In this document: in pieces, positions 25,115 through 35,512 of the stretch
How positions within the stretch are numbered: position 1 is the stretch's first letter
Layout of the letters: each line of letters begins with the position of its first letter
Origin: Hydrogenophaga sp.
GTDB lineage: Bacteria; Pseudomonadota; Gammaproteobacteria; Burkholderiales; Burkholderiaceae_C
Length of the DNA stretch: 43,027 nucleotides
Direction: 5' to 3'
Assembly (NCBI GenBank): GCA_018993155.1
Contig: JAGKSX010000010.1
Location: forward strand, 1 to 43,027
Program-made: the position numbers and the translations under genes
The notes under the pieces: model-generated
The model's database searches: none
Told to the model about the DNA's origin: nothing
Seen by the model: the letters and a program-made list of their open reading frames with translations, nothing else

Positions 25115-25176
25115 CACTTCCGCCCAGCCAAAGATGGAGAAATTTCATGCCCCTACAAACCCCCGGAGACAAGCTC

Positions 25177-26043
25177 ATGATGAATCGCAGAAAGGTGCTG
25201 ATCGGCACCGCCGCCACCGTGGCCGGCACGCTGGCCTTCCCGGCCCGCTCGCAACAGGTGCTCACCGTCGGCCTGATCCCGTCGGAAGATTCCCGCGCCA
25301 TGATCGCCAACAGCCAGAAGATGATGGACATGCTGTCCGCCGCGCTGGGCATGCCGGTCAAGCCCTTCGTGGCGGCCGACTACAACGGCGTCATCGAGGC
25401 GCTGCGCTCCAAGCGCCTGGACGTGGCCTACCTCGGCCCGTTCTCCTACGTGCTCGGCGCCACCATCGCGCCCATCGAGGCCTTCGCCGTGGCCGAGACC
25501 AAGAAGGCCGGGCGCACCTTCTATCACAGCCAGGTCATCGCGCACAAAGACAGCGGCATCAAGACCGTGGCCGACCTCAAGGGCAAGACCTTCGCCTTCG
25601 TCGACCCCAGCTCCACCTCGGGCCACCTGTTCCCCAAGGCCGGTCTGATGAAGGCGGGCTTCGACACCGACAAGGACTTCGGCCGCGTGATCTTCTCGGG
25701 CTCGCACGACTCCAGCGCGATCGCGGTGCAGAACAAGAAGGTGGACGCCGCCGCCATCGCCGACCGCATCCTGGACGCCGCCATCGCCAAGGGCCTGGCC
25801 AAGCGCGAGGACCTGGTCGAGGTGTGGAAGTCCGACCCCATCCCCGAGTCGCCCACCGTGTGGCGCACCGACCTGCCGGCCGACCTCAAGAAGCGCGTGC
25901 AGGCCGCCTTCCTGCAGGTCAAGGACATCCCGTGGTCCGACCAGGGTCAGCTCAACGGCTTTCACCCCACCAACGACGCGGCCTACAACGTGATCCGCGA
26001 CACCGCCAAGCTGCTCAACCTCGATCTGAGGAAGATGAAATGA
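25177..26043 (+). CDS. phnD: Phosphonate ABC transporter, periplasmic substrate-binding protein
   Basis: A 288-residue PhnD-type binding protein. The N-terminus MMNRRKVLIGTAATVAG has a twin Arg and a hydrophobic core, so export may be by Tat or Sec. LTVGLIPSEDS opens the mature fold, and AAVDYNGVIEAL-like (AADYNGVIEAL), DVAYLGPFSYV and FVDPSSTSGHLFP are PhnD signatures that bind the phosphonate group. The start at 25177 has GGAGA seven bases upstream; an in-frame ATG at 25147 also has GGAGA and would add ten residues, so both are possible. Its stop overlaps the phnC start. It feeds PhnC and PhnE. Confidence 0.92.
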   Translation: MMNRRKVLIGTAATVAGTLAFPARSQQVLTVGLIPSEDSRAMIANSQKMMDMLSAALGMPVKPFVAADYNGVIEALRSKRLDVAYLGPFSYVLGATIAPIEAFAVAETKKAGRTFYHSQVIAHKDSGIKTVADLKGKTFAFVDPSSTSGHLFPKAGLMKAGFDTDKDFGRVIFSGSHDSSAIAVQNKKVDAAAIADRILDAAIAKGLAKREDLVEVWKSDPIPESPTVWRTDLPADLKKRVQAAFLQVKDIPWSDQGQLNGFHPTNDAAYNVIRDTAKLLNLDLRKMK

Positions 26044-26866
26044 TCGAGATCCGCAACCTCACCAAGCGCTATGGCGACTTCGTGGCCTTGCACGACGTCA
26101 GCCTGAGCGTGGCCAAGGGCGAGTTCGTCGTGATCCTGGGCGCCTCGGGCGCGGGCAAGTCCACGCTGCTGCGCTGCATCAACCACCTCGCCGAGCCCTC
26201 GGGCGGCGAGATCCGGGTGGACGGCGAACTCTCGCGCGGCGACCGCGCCGGCCTGCGCAAGGTGCGCCGCGACGTGGCCATGATCTTCCAGCACTACAAC
26301 GTGGTGCCGCGCCTCTCGGTGCTGAAGAACGTGCTCACCGGCCGCCTGGGCTCCATGCCCGCGCTGATGTCGTGGTTCCAGCTGTTTCCGCGCGAGGACA
26401 TCGACGCCGCGCGCGAATGCCTGCACCGCGTCGAGCTCGAACACAAGGCCGATGTGCGCACCGACACGCTCTCGGGCGGGCAGAAGCAGCGCGTGGGCAT
26501 CGCCCGCGCGCTGGCCCAGCACCCCAAGGTGATCCTGGCCGACGAGCCCGTGGCCAGCCTGGACCCGAAGACCTCGCGCAAGGTGCTGCGCTACCTGCAG
26601 CAGGCCAGCCGCGACTCCGGCATCACCGTCATCTGCAACCTGCACCAGGTGGACTACGCGCGCGAGTTCGGCCAGCGTGTGATCGGCGTGGCCGGTGGCC
26701 GCATCGTGTTCGAGGGCCGTCCCGACGAACTCACCGACGAGGTGCTGCAGCGCATCTACCCCGGTGGCCTTGAAGGCCCCACCCCGCCCGAAGCACCGGC
26801 GGCCTCGGTGGCCGTGCCGACCCCTGTCGCGGCGCACGCCGCTCCCCAACTGGCTCTGGAGCAACC

Positions 26867-26870
<4 letters not shown>
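26040..26870 (+). CDS. phnC: Phosphonate ABC transporter, ATP-binding protein
   Basis: A 276-residue ATPase that powers phosphonate import. The Walker A motif GASGAGKST is at residues 34-42, the Q-loop at MIFQHYNVV, the signature LSGGQKQR at 144-151, Walker B VILADEP at 164-170 and the switch His in CNLHQVDYA. This matches PhnC (about 260 residues), with an extra Ala/Pro-rich tail of about 30 residues after residue 245 that is not needed for the fold. The ATG overlaps the phnD stop (ATGA), and the stop overlaps the phnE start in the same way, so the three are translationally coupled. Confidence 0.94.
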
Positions 26871-28932
<2,062 letters not shown>

Positions 28933-28941
28933 AGGCCTTTC

Positions 28942-30042
28942 ATGACCTCGAACTACTTCAATCCCGTGCACAGCGTGTACGGGGCAGGGGCCCTGTTGTC
29001 GCTGCCGAAGCTGCTGGGAGGCCGCAAGGCCGCGCTGGTGACCTTCCCCGAGGCGCGCCAGCTCGGCCTGCTGGCCCGGCTGGAGGGCGTGCTCGGCGCC
29101 CAGCTGGCCTGCGTGATCGACCAGGTGCTGCCCAACCCCGATGTGGCCGAACTCGCCGCGACCCACGAGGCCTTCTGGCGCGCGCACGCCGACGTGGAGG
29201 TCATCGTGGCCGTGGGCGGTGGCAGCGCCATCGCCACCGCCAAGGCGCTCATGGTCGGCACCGCCAGCGGCCGCTTCCAGGAACTGGTGGACCTGCTGGC
29301 CACCGGCGCGGCTTTCACCCCGCACGCGGTCAAGACTCTGATCGCCGTGCCCACCACCGCCGGCACCGGCAGCGAAGTCACGCCCTGGGCCACCATCTGG
29401 GACCGTGAAAGCCAGAAGAAGTACTCGCTGCACCTGCCGCAGACCTGGCCCAGCGCGGCCATCATCGACCCCGAGCTCATGCTCTCGCTGCCGGCCTCGG
29501 TCACGCTGCAGAGCGGGCTCGATGCCTTGTCGCACGCGCTCGAATCGATCTGGAACGTCAACGCCAACCCGATCTCGGACGCCTTCGCGATCTCCGCCGT
29601 GGGCGACATCCTGGACGTGCTGCCGCGCCTGATGCGCGAGCTCGGCAACCTGGAGCTGCGTGGTCGCATGGCGCTGGCCGCGCTCAAGGCCGGCATGGCG
29701 TTCTCCAACACCAAGACGGCGCTGGCGCACTCCATCTCGTACGAGATGACGCTGCGCTACGGCCTGCCGCACGGCATCGCCTGCTCGTTTCCCTTGCCCA
29801 TGGTGCTGGCGCGCGCCATCGGCCGCCGCGCAGACCGCGACGCGGTGCTCGAACAGGCGCTGGGCGGGCCGCTGGCCAACGCACCCGTGCGCCTGGCCCG
29901 GTTCATCGAACAGTTCGGCGTCAAGACCCGTTTCAGCGACTACGGCGTGAGCGACGAGGAAGCCGAACAGATGGTGCGGCACGCCCAGGGCGGCGCGCGC
30001 GGCAAGAATTTCATTGGCAGCGCCGAGGAGACCCTGGCATGA
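28942..30042 (+). CDS. Phosphonate-associated iron-containing alcohol dehydrogenase
   Basis: A 366-residue group III (iron-dependent) alcohol dehydrogenase. The NAD-binding GGGSAIATAK is at residues 92-101 and the metal ligands are Asp194, His198, His263 and His277 in DALSHAL, LAHSIS and LPHGIAC. In phosphonate clusters this family is annotated as metabolism-associated; the related PhpC reduces phosphonoacetaldehyde to 2-hydroxyethylphosphonate. Here, before phnY, the reverse reaction (2-hydroxyethylphosphonate to phosphonoacetaldehyde) is the attractive role, but this is inference. Nine bases follow phnA, and the stop overlaps the phnY start (ATGA). Confidence 0.88.
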   Translation: MTSNYFNPVHSVYGAGALLSLPKLLGGRKAALVTFPEARQLGLLARLEGVLGAQLACVIDQVLPNPDVAELAATHEAFWRAHADVEVIVAVGGGSAIATAKALMVGTASGRFQELVDLLATGAAFTPHAVKTLIAVPTTAGTGSEVTPWATIWDRESQKKYSLHLPQTWPSAAIIDPELMLSLPASVTLQSGLDALSHALESIWNVNANPISDAFAISAVGDILDVLPRLMRELGNLELRGRMALAALKAGMAFSNTKTALAHSISYEMTLRYGLPHGIACSFPLPMVLARAIGRRADRDAVLEQALGGPLANAPVRLARFIEQFGVKTRFSDYGVSDEEAEQMVRHAQGGARGKNFIGSAEETLA

Positions 30043-31493
30043 ACGCACGCAGCCCCCTGCGCGACAGCGAACACTTCCGCGCCGAGGCGCTGCGCATCGG
30101 CGGCGACCGCATCACTCGCGAGCGCACGCTCGACGTGATCAACCCCTACAACCGCGAGCGCGTGGGCACCGTGCCCCTGGCCACGCTGGACGACGTGCGC
30201 CGCGCGTACCACATCGCCCGGTCCTACCAGGCCACGCTCACGCGCTACGAGCGCTCCAGCATCCTGCAGAAAGCCTCGGCCCTGCTGCGCGCGCGCGCCG
30301 AAGAGGCTTCCACGCTGATCACGCTCGAATCCGGCCTGTGCAGGAAGGACTCGATGTACGAGATCGGCCGCGTGGCCGACGTGCTGGTGTTCGGCGCCAA
30401 CGAGGCCTTGCGCGACGACGGTCAGGTGTTCTCCTGCGACCTCACGCCGCACGGCAAGAAGCGCAAGGTCATCACGATGCGCGAGCCGCTGCAAGGCGTG
30501 ATCACCGCCATCACGCCGTTCAACCACCCCATGAACCAGGTGGCGCACAAGGTGGTGCCCAGCATCGCGACCAACAACCGCATGGTGCTCAAGCCGTCCG
30601 AGAAGGTGCCGCTCTCGGCCTACTTCCTGGCCGACATCCTGTACGAGGCCGGCCTGCCGCCCGAGATGTTCCAGGTGGTCACTGGCGACCCGCGCGAGAT
30701 CGCCGACGAGATGCTGGTCAACGAGCACGTGGACCTGATCACCTTCACCGGCGGCGTGCCCATCGGCAAGTACATCGCGCAGAAAGCGGGCTACCGCCGC
30801 ATCGTGCTCGAACTCGGCGGCAACGACCCGCTGATCGTGATGGAGGACGCCGACCTCGACAAGGCCTCCGACCTCGCGGTGCAGGGCTCGTACAAGAACT
30901 CCGGCCAGCGTTGCACGGCGGTCAAGCGCATGCTGGTGCAAGCCTCGGTGGCGGCCGAGTTCACCGAACTTGTCGTCGAGAAGACGCGGCGCTGGAAACA
31001 CGGCGACCCCATGGACGGCGGCATGGACATGGGCACCGTGATCGACGCCGCCTCCGCCGAGCGTTTCCAGGGCCTGGTCAACGAAGCCGTGTCGCAGGGC
31101 GCGCGCCTGCTCACCGGCAACCAGCGCGAAGGTGCGCTCTACGCGCCCACGGTGCTGGACAACGTGCGGCCCGAGATGACCCTGGTGCGCGAAGAAACTT
31201 TCGGCCCGGTCTCGCCCATCATCGCGTTCCGCGACATCGACGAAGCCATTCGCATCTCCAACGGCACGGCCTACGGCCTGTCCTCGGGCATCTGCACCAA
31301 CCGCATGGACCACGCCACGCGCTTCGCCAAGGAGCTGGTGGTGGGCACGGTGAACGTGTGGGAGGTGCCGGGTTACCGCATCGAACTCACGCCCTTCGGC
31401 GGCATCAAGGACTCGGGCCTGGGCTACAAGGAAGGTGTGCAGGAGGCCATGAAGTCCTTCTGCAACGGCAAGACCTTCACCCTGCCGTGGTGA
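30039..31493 (+). CDS. phnY: Phosphonoacetaldehyde dehydrogenase
   Basis: A 484-residue aldehyde dehydrogenase that oxidises phosphonoacetaldehyde to phosphonoacetate with NAD. The catalytic Cys292 lies in NSGQRCTAVKR and the general base Glu258 in LELGGNDP; NAD contacts are TPFNHPMNQVAHKV and FTGGVPIGK. The phosphonate-cluster context and LVLKPSEKVPLSA-like region support PhnY over a generic enzyme. It supplies the substrate for PhnA four genes downstream in logic but upstream in place. It is the last gene of the operon; the convergent LysR gene ends eight bases away without a visible terminator. Confidence 0.92.
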   Translation: MNARSPLRDSEHFRAEALRIGGDRITRERTLDVINPYNRERVGTVPLATLDDVRRAYHIARSYQATLTRYERSSILQKASALLRARAEEASTLITLESGLCRKDSMYEIGRVADVLVFGANEALRDDGQVFSCDLTPHGKKRKVITMREPLQGVITAITPFNHPMNQVAHKVVPSIATNNRMVLKPSEKVPLSAYFLADILYEAGLPPEMFQVVTGDPREIADEMLVNEHVDLITFTGGVPIGKYIAQKAGYRRIVLELGGNDPLIVMEDADLDKASDLAVQGSYKNSGQRCTAVKRMLVQASVAAEFTELVVEKTRRWKHGDPMDGGMDMGTVIDAASAERFQGLVNEAVSQGARLLTGNQREGALYAPTVLDNVRPEMTLVREETFGPVSPIIAFRDIDEAIRISNGTAYGLSSGICTNRMDHATRFAKELVVGTVNVWEVPGYRIELTPFGGIKDSGLGYKEGVQEAMKSFCNGKTFTLPW

Positions 31494-31501
31494 ACAGCCC
31501 C

Positions 31502-32434
31502 TTAGAGTGCCGGTGAACCGCCCGGCTCGCTGAGCCGGTTCCCCCAGCCCTCCACCGTCTCGCGCAGCATGCGCGCGACGATCTTGCTCGCTGGCGTGAG
31601 CTGGCCCTGTTTCGGCAGGGCCAGCGTCACGTGGCGCCGCAGGTCGGGGTTGACCACGCGCGAGGCGCGCAGCCGGCCCGCGCGCAGCTCGGCGTCGATG
31701 GAGAACGGCCCGAGCAGCGAGTACAGCCCGCGCGTGTGGGCCACCAGTTCGCGTTGCACGCGCAGCGAATCGGCCTCCACCTCGGCCTGCAGCACGAAGC
31801 CCTTGCTGCGCGCCGTCTCGTCCAGCACCGCCCGCCAGTGCGCGGGCCGCCGAGGCAGCACCAGGCGCAGCCCGGCCAGGCGCGCGAATTCGAAGGTGTC
31901 GTTCTGCGTCAGCGGGTCGTCCGGGCGCGACACCAGGTAGGTGCCGGCCACGGCCAGCAGCTGCTCGTCCGCGCTGGTGGGCTTCTGGTAGCGGAACAGG
32001 ATGGCCATGTCCACGCTGCCCATGTCCAGCAGTGCGTCCAGCTCGCCGCCCTGGCCCTCGCGCACGTTGAGCTTGATCTTCGGAAACTCGGCCTGCAGGC
32101 GCAGGAACACGTGGGTGATCAGCGGGTGCGCCGCCGAGGGCAGGATGCCCAGCCGCACCTCGCCCATGGGTTCGCCGGCATCGACGCGGATGTCGGCCAG
32201 CAGCTGGTCCGTGTCGCGCACCCAGCCGCGCACGCGCGCCTCCACGTGGCGGCCCAGGTCGGTCAGCGTCACGCCGCGCCCGGTGCGCCGGAACAGCGCG
32301 CCGCCGCACTGTTTCTCCAGTTCGCCGATCTGCCGGCTGATGTGCGACTGCACCGTCTGCCGCAGTGCCGCCGCCTTGGTGAAGCTGCCGAGCTCGGCCA
32401 CTTCAAGGAACAGGCGGAAGTCGTTCGGGTTCAT
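31502..32434 (-). CDS. LysR family regulator of the FAH-HyuAB operon
   Basis: A 310-residue LysR-type protein. The HTH at residues 3-62 reads DFRLFLEVAELGSFTKAAAL, then TVQSHISRQIGELE; the subgroup is similar to Nac/Cbl-like regulators of carboxylate use. The start at 32434 has GGAG upstream; a longer frame to 32491 lies in the promoter. It is divergent from the FAH-family gene, so it most likely governs the six-gene operon beginning at 32554. An imperfect dyad CATGC/GCATG at 32454-32471 is next to its start. The effector is unknown. Confidence 0.88.
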   Translation of the reverse strand: MNPNDFRLFLEVAELGSFTKAAALRQTVQSHISRQIGELEKQCGGALFRRTGRGVTLTDLGRHVEARVRGWVRDTDQLLADIRVDAGEPMGEVRLGILPSAAHPLITHVFLRLQAEFPKIKLNVREGQGGELDALLDMGSVDMAILFRYQKPTSADEQLLAVAGTYLVSRPDDPLTQNDTFEFARLAGLRLVLPRRPAHWRAVLDETARSKGFVLQAEVEADSLRVQRELVAHTRGLYSLLGPFSIDAELRAGRLRASRVVNPDLRRHVTLALPKQGQLTPASKIVARMLRETVEGWGNRLSEPGGSPAL

Positions 32435-32453
32435 CGGGAGTCTCCGGTTGAGG

Positions 32454-32471
32454 CATGCTTTTTTGGGCATG
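32454..32471. promoter_or_regulatory. Candidate LysR site between the regulator and the FAH gene
   Basis: CATGC (32454-32458) and GCATG (32467-32471) are inverted around eight bases rich in T. It lies 19 bases before the lysR ATG and about 85 before the FAH ATG, as expected for a divergent LysR promoter. The arms are short. Confidence 0.35.
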
Positions 32472-32553
32472 TCTGAAATCTCGGTTTGCATTCTAGGCAG
32501 ATGGCGGGTGCTTTTCTAGACTGCGTTCCCATCACCCCACGGAGACACCCGCC

Positions 32554-33399
32554 ATGCGTTTTGCCAGCTTCGAGGTCGACGGCCGAGCCACCTACGGGGT
32601 GGTCGGCGCCGATGGCCGCCACACCCCTGTTCCCGCCGCGTTCCAGGCCCGCCACGCCGACCTGAAGGCCGCCATTGCCGCCAACGCACTCGGTGAACTC
32701 AGCAGCCTGGGCGGCCCCTCGCTCGCGCCCGACCAGCTGCGCCTGCTGCCGGTGATCCCCAACCCCGGCAAGCTGATCTGCATCGGCCTGAACTACAAGA
32801 GCCATGTGGCCGAGACCAAGCGCGCCGACAGCGAGTACCCCTCGATCTTCCTGCGCTTCAACGACACCCTGGCCGCGCACGGCGACGAAGTGCTGCGCCC
32901 CGTGTTTTCCGACCGCTTCGACTGGGAAGGCGAACTCGCCTTCGTCATCGGCCAGGGCGGCCGCGACATCCCGAAAGACAAGGCCTTCGACCACATCGCC
33001 GGCTACGCCTGCTTCAACGACGTGAGCGTGCGCGACTGGCAGAAGCACACCCACCAGTTCACCCCCGGCAAGAACTTCCCCGGCACCGGCCCCTTCGGCC
33101 CCTACATGGCCACGCGAGACGAAGTGCCTGACGTGACGAAGCTGCTGCTGGAAACGCGCCTGAACGGCACCGTGGTGCAGCACGCCAGCGTGGGCGACCT
33201 GATCTTCGACATCCCCACCATCGTCAACTACGTCTCGCGCTTCACGCCGCTCTCGCCCGGCGACGTGATCGCCACCGGCACGCCCGGCGGCGTTGGCGAC
33301 CGCCGCGAGCCGCCGCTGTACATGAAAGAAGGCGACGTGGTCGAGGTCGAGATCACGGGCCTCGGAGTTCTCCGCAACCCCATCGGCGTCACGGCCTGA
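32554..33399 (+). CDS. Fumarylacetoacetate hydrolase (FAH) family protein
   Basis: A 281-residue FAH-fold enzyme. The family includes fumarylacetoacetase, acylpyruvases, oxaloacetate decarboxylases and 2-keto-diacid hydratases. Metal ligands Glu125 and Glu127 in DWEGELAFVIG and Asp156 in FNDVSVRD are present, along with CIGLNYKSHVAE and GDVIATGTPGGVG. The ATG has GGAGA nine bases upstream. As first gene of the HyuAB operon it probably acts on a ring-opened or acyl-pyruvate-like intermediate, or supplies the carboxylate that HyuAB works on. The exact reaction cannot be read from the sequence. Confidence 0.88.
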   Translation: MRFASFEVDGRATYGVVGADGRHTPVPAAFQARHADLKAAIAANALGELSSLGGPSLAPDQLRLLPVIPNPGKLICIGLNYKSHVAETKRADSEYPSIFLRFNDTLAAHGDEVLRPVFSDRFDWEGELAFVIGQGGRDIPKDKAFDHIAGYACFNDVSVRDWQKHTHQFTPGKNFPGTGPFGPYMATRDEVPDVTKLLLETRLNGTVVQHASVGDLIFDIPTIVNYVSRFTPLSPGDVIATGTPGGVGDRREPPLYMKEGDVVEVEITGLGVLRNPIGVTA

Positions 33400-33415
33400 T
33401 CCGCGACACAACACC

Positions 33416-35512
33416 ATGAGCAACACCCACCTCACCCCGCACGACGCGCGCCTGCGCGTCGCCGTCGACATCGGCGGCACCTTCACCGACATGGCCGCCT
33501 TCGACGAAGTCACCGGCCAGCTGCTGTTCGGCAAGGCCCTGTCCACCCACGGTCAGCTGGTCAACGGCATCCAGGCCACGCTGGACAGCGCCGACATCGA
33601 CCTGCGCGACGGCCACCTGTTCCTGCACGGCTCCACCATCGCCATCAACACGCTGCTGGAGCGCAACGGCGCCAAGACCGCGCTGCTGATCACCGAAGGC
33701 TTTCGCGACATCTACGAGATCGGCCGCGTGAACCGGCCCGACGCCTACAACCTGTTCTTCAACAAGCACGAGCCGCTGGTCAAGCGCTCGCTGCGCTACG
33801 AGGTGGCCGAGCGCCTGCGCGCCGACGGCAGCACGCACAAGGCGCTGGACGAAGACGCGGTGCGCGAGCTGGCGCGCGAACTCGGCGGCAAGGACATCGA
33901 GGCCGTGGCCGTGCTGCTGCTGCACTCGTACCGCAACCCGGCGCACGAACAGCGCGTGAAACAGATCCTGCAAGAGGAACTGCCGGGCGCCTTCGTCTGC
34001 GCCTCGCACGAACTCAGCCAGGAATACCGCGAGTTCGAGCGCGTCTCCACCGCGGTGGCCAACGCCTACGTGGGCCCGCGCGTCTCGGCCTACCTCGGCC
34101 AGCTGGAAGACCACCTGAGCAACAAAGGCTTCAAGGGCGACTTCTACGTGGTGCAGTCCACCGGCGGCCTGTTCCCCAGCGAACATGCCCGGCGCGATTG
34201 CGTGCGCATGCTCGAGTCCGGCCCGGCGGCCGGCGTGATCGGCGCGCAGGCCATCTGCGCGCAGCTCGGCATGGGCGACGCCATCGCCTTCGACATGGGT
34301 GGCACCACCGCCAAGGCCGGCGTGATCAGCGAAGGCCGGCCGCTGACCACTGGCAGCGCCCTCATCGGCGGCTACGAGCGCGCCCTGCCGATCCAGATCC
34401 CGATGATGGACATCCACGAGGTCGGCACCGGCGGCGGCTCCATCGCCCGCGTGGAAACCGGCAACGCGCTGCGCGTGGGCCCGCAGAGCGCGGGCTCCAT
34501 CCCCGGCCCCGTGGCCTACGGCCGTGGCGGCACCGAACCCACCGTGACCGACGCCAACCTCGTGCTCGGCCGCCTCGACGCCGACCACTTCCTGGGCGGC
34601 GAACTCAAGCTCGACCTCGCCGGCACGCAGCGCCAGATGGAAGAGCGCGTGGCCAAGCCCCTGGGCCTGGACGCCACCGCCGCCGCCGACGGCATCCTGC
34701 GCATCGCCGTCACCCAGATGTCGCACGCCGTGAAGGCCGTCACCACCGAGCGCGGCCTGGACGCCGGCAGCTTCACCATGGTGGTCTACGGCGGCGCCGG
34801 CCCGCTGCACGCCTCGGCCATCGCGCGCGAGATCGGCATCCGCAAGGTGCTCATTCCCTACGCGCCGGGTTATTTCTCGGCCTACGGCATGCTGTTCTCC
34901 GACCTGCGCTACGACTACGTGCGCTCGGTGTTCCGCAAGCTCAACGACGTGTCCTTCGACGAAATCGAAGCGCTCTACAAGGGCATGGAAGACGAAGGCC
35001 GCGCCGCGCTCGCCGCCTCGGGCATCACGCCCGACGGCATCGTCATCGAACGCGCCGCCGACATGCGCTACGTGGGCCAGGAGCACGCTGTCACGGTGGA
35101 CCTGCCCGGTGCGTTCTTCGTGGACAAGGACCGCTCGGCCATCAAGAACCACTTCGACCAGGTGCACAAGGTGCGCTACGGCACCTCGGCGCCCCAGGAA
35201 GCGGCCGACCTCGTGAGCCTGCGCGTGACCGTGCTCGGCACCATGAAGAAGCCGCCGCGCCACCACGTGGACGAAGGTGCGGCACAGCCCGAAGCGGCCG
35301 CCCTGCGCGGTACCAAGCCGGTGTACTTCCGCGCCGGCGGCTGGGCCGACACGCCGGTCTACAAGCGCGACGCGCTGCGCGCCGGCAACGTCATCGCCGG
35401 CCCGGCCCTGATCGAAGAACACGCCTCCACCACCGTGGTCCAGCCCGGCGACGAACTGCGCGTCGACGGCCTGGGCAACCTGCAAATCGCCATCGGGAGC
35501 GACCGCTCATGA
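33416..35512 (+). CDS. hyuA: Hydantoinase/oxoprolinase family protein, subunit A (HyuA)
   Basis: A 698-residue ATP-dependent subunit of the N-methylhydantoinase/5-oxoprolinase/acetone carboxylase family. ATP-binding segments are VDIGGTFTDMAAF near residue 17 and FDMGGTTAKAG in the middle, with HGSTIAINTLLERNGAKTALL and EVGTGGGSIARV. HyuA phosphorylates an amide, lactam or ketone enol(ate) so that HyuB can hydrolyse or carboxylate it. The length matches the family (about 690). It follows the FAH gene by 16 bases, and its stop overlaps the hyuB start by three bases (ATGA). The substrate is unknown; neither a hydantoin carbamoylase nor a racemase is near. Confidence 0.9.
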   Translation: MSNTHLTPHDARLRVAVDIGGTFTDMAAFDEVTGQLLFGKALSTHGQLVNGIQATLDSADIDLRDGHLFLHGSTIAINTLLERNGAKTALLITEGFRDIYEIGRVNRPDAYNLFFNKHEPLVKRSLRYEVAERLRADGSTHKALDEDAVRELARELGGKDIEAVAVLLLHSYRNPAHEQRVKQILQEELPGAFVCASHELSQEYREFERVSTAVANAYVGPRVSAYLGQLEDHLSNKGFKGDFYVVQSTGGLFPSEHARRDCVRMLESGPAAGVIGAQAICAQLGMGDAIAFDMGGTTAKAGVISEGRPLTTGSALIGGYERALPIQIPMMDIHEVGTGGGSIARVETGNALRVGPQSAGSIPGPVAYGRGGTEPTVTDANLVLGRLDADHFLGGELKLDLAGTQRQMEERVAKPLGLDATAAADGILRIAVTQMSHAVKAVTTERGLDAGSFTMVVYGGAGPLHASAIAREIGIRKVLIPYAPGYFSAYGMLFSDLRYDYVRSVFRKLNDVSFDEIEALYKGMEDEGRAALAASGITPDGIVIERAADMRYVGQEHAVTVDLPGAFFVDKDRSAIKNHFDQVHKVRYGTSAPQEAADLVSLRVTVLGTMKKPPRHHVDEGAAQPEAAALRGTKPVYFRAGGWADTPVYKRDALRAGNVIAGPALIEEHASTTVVQPGDELRVDGLGNLQIAIGSDRS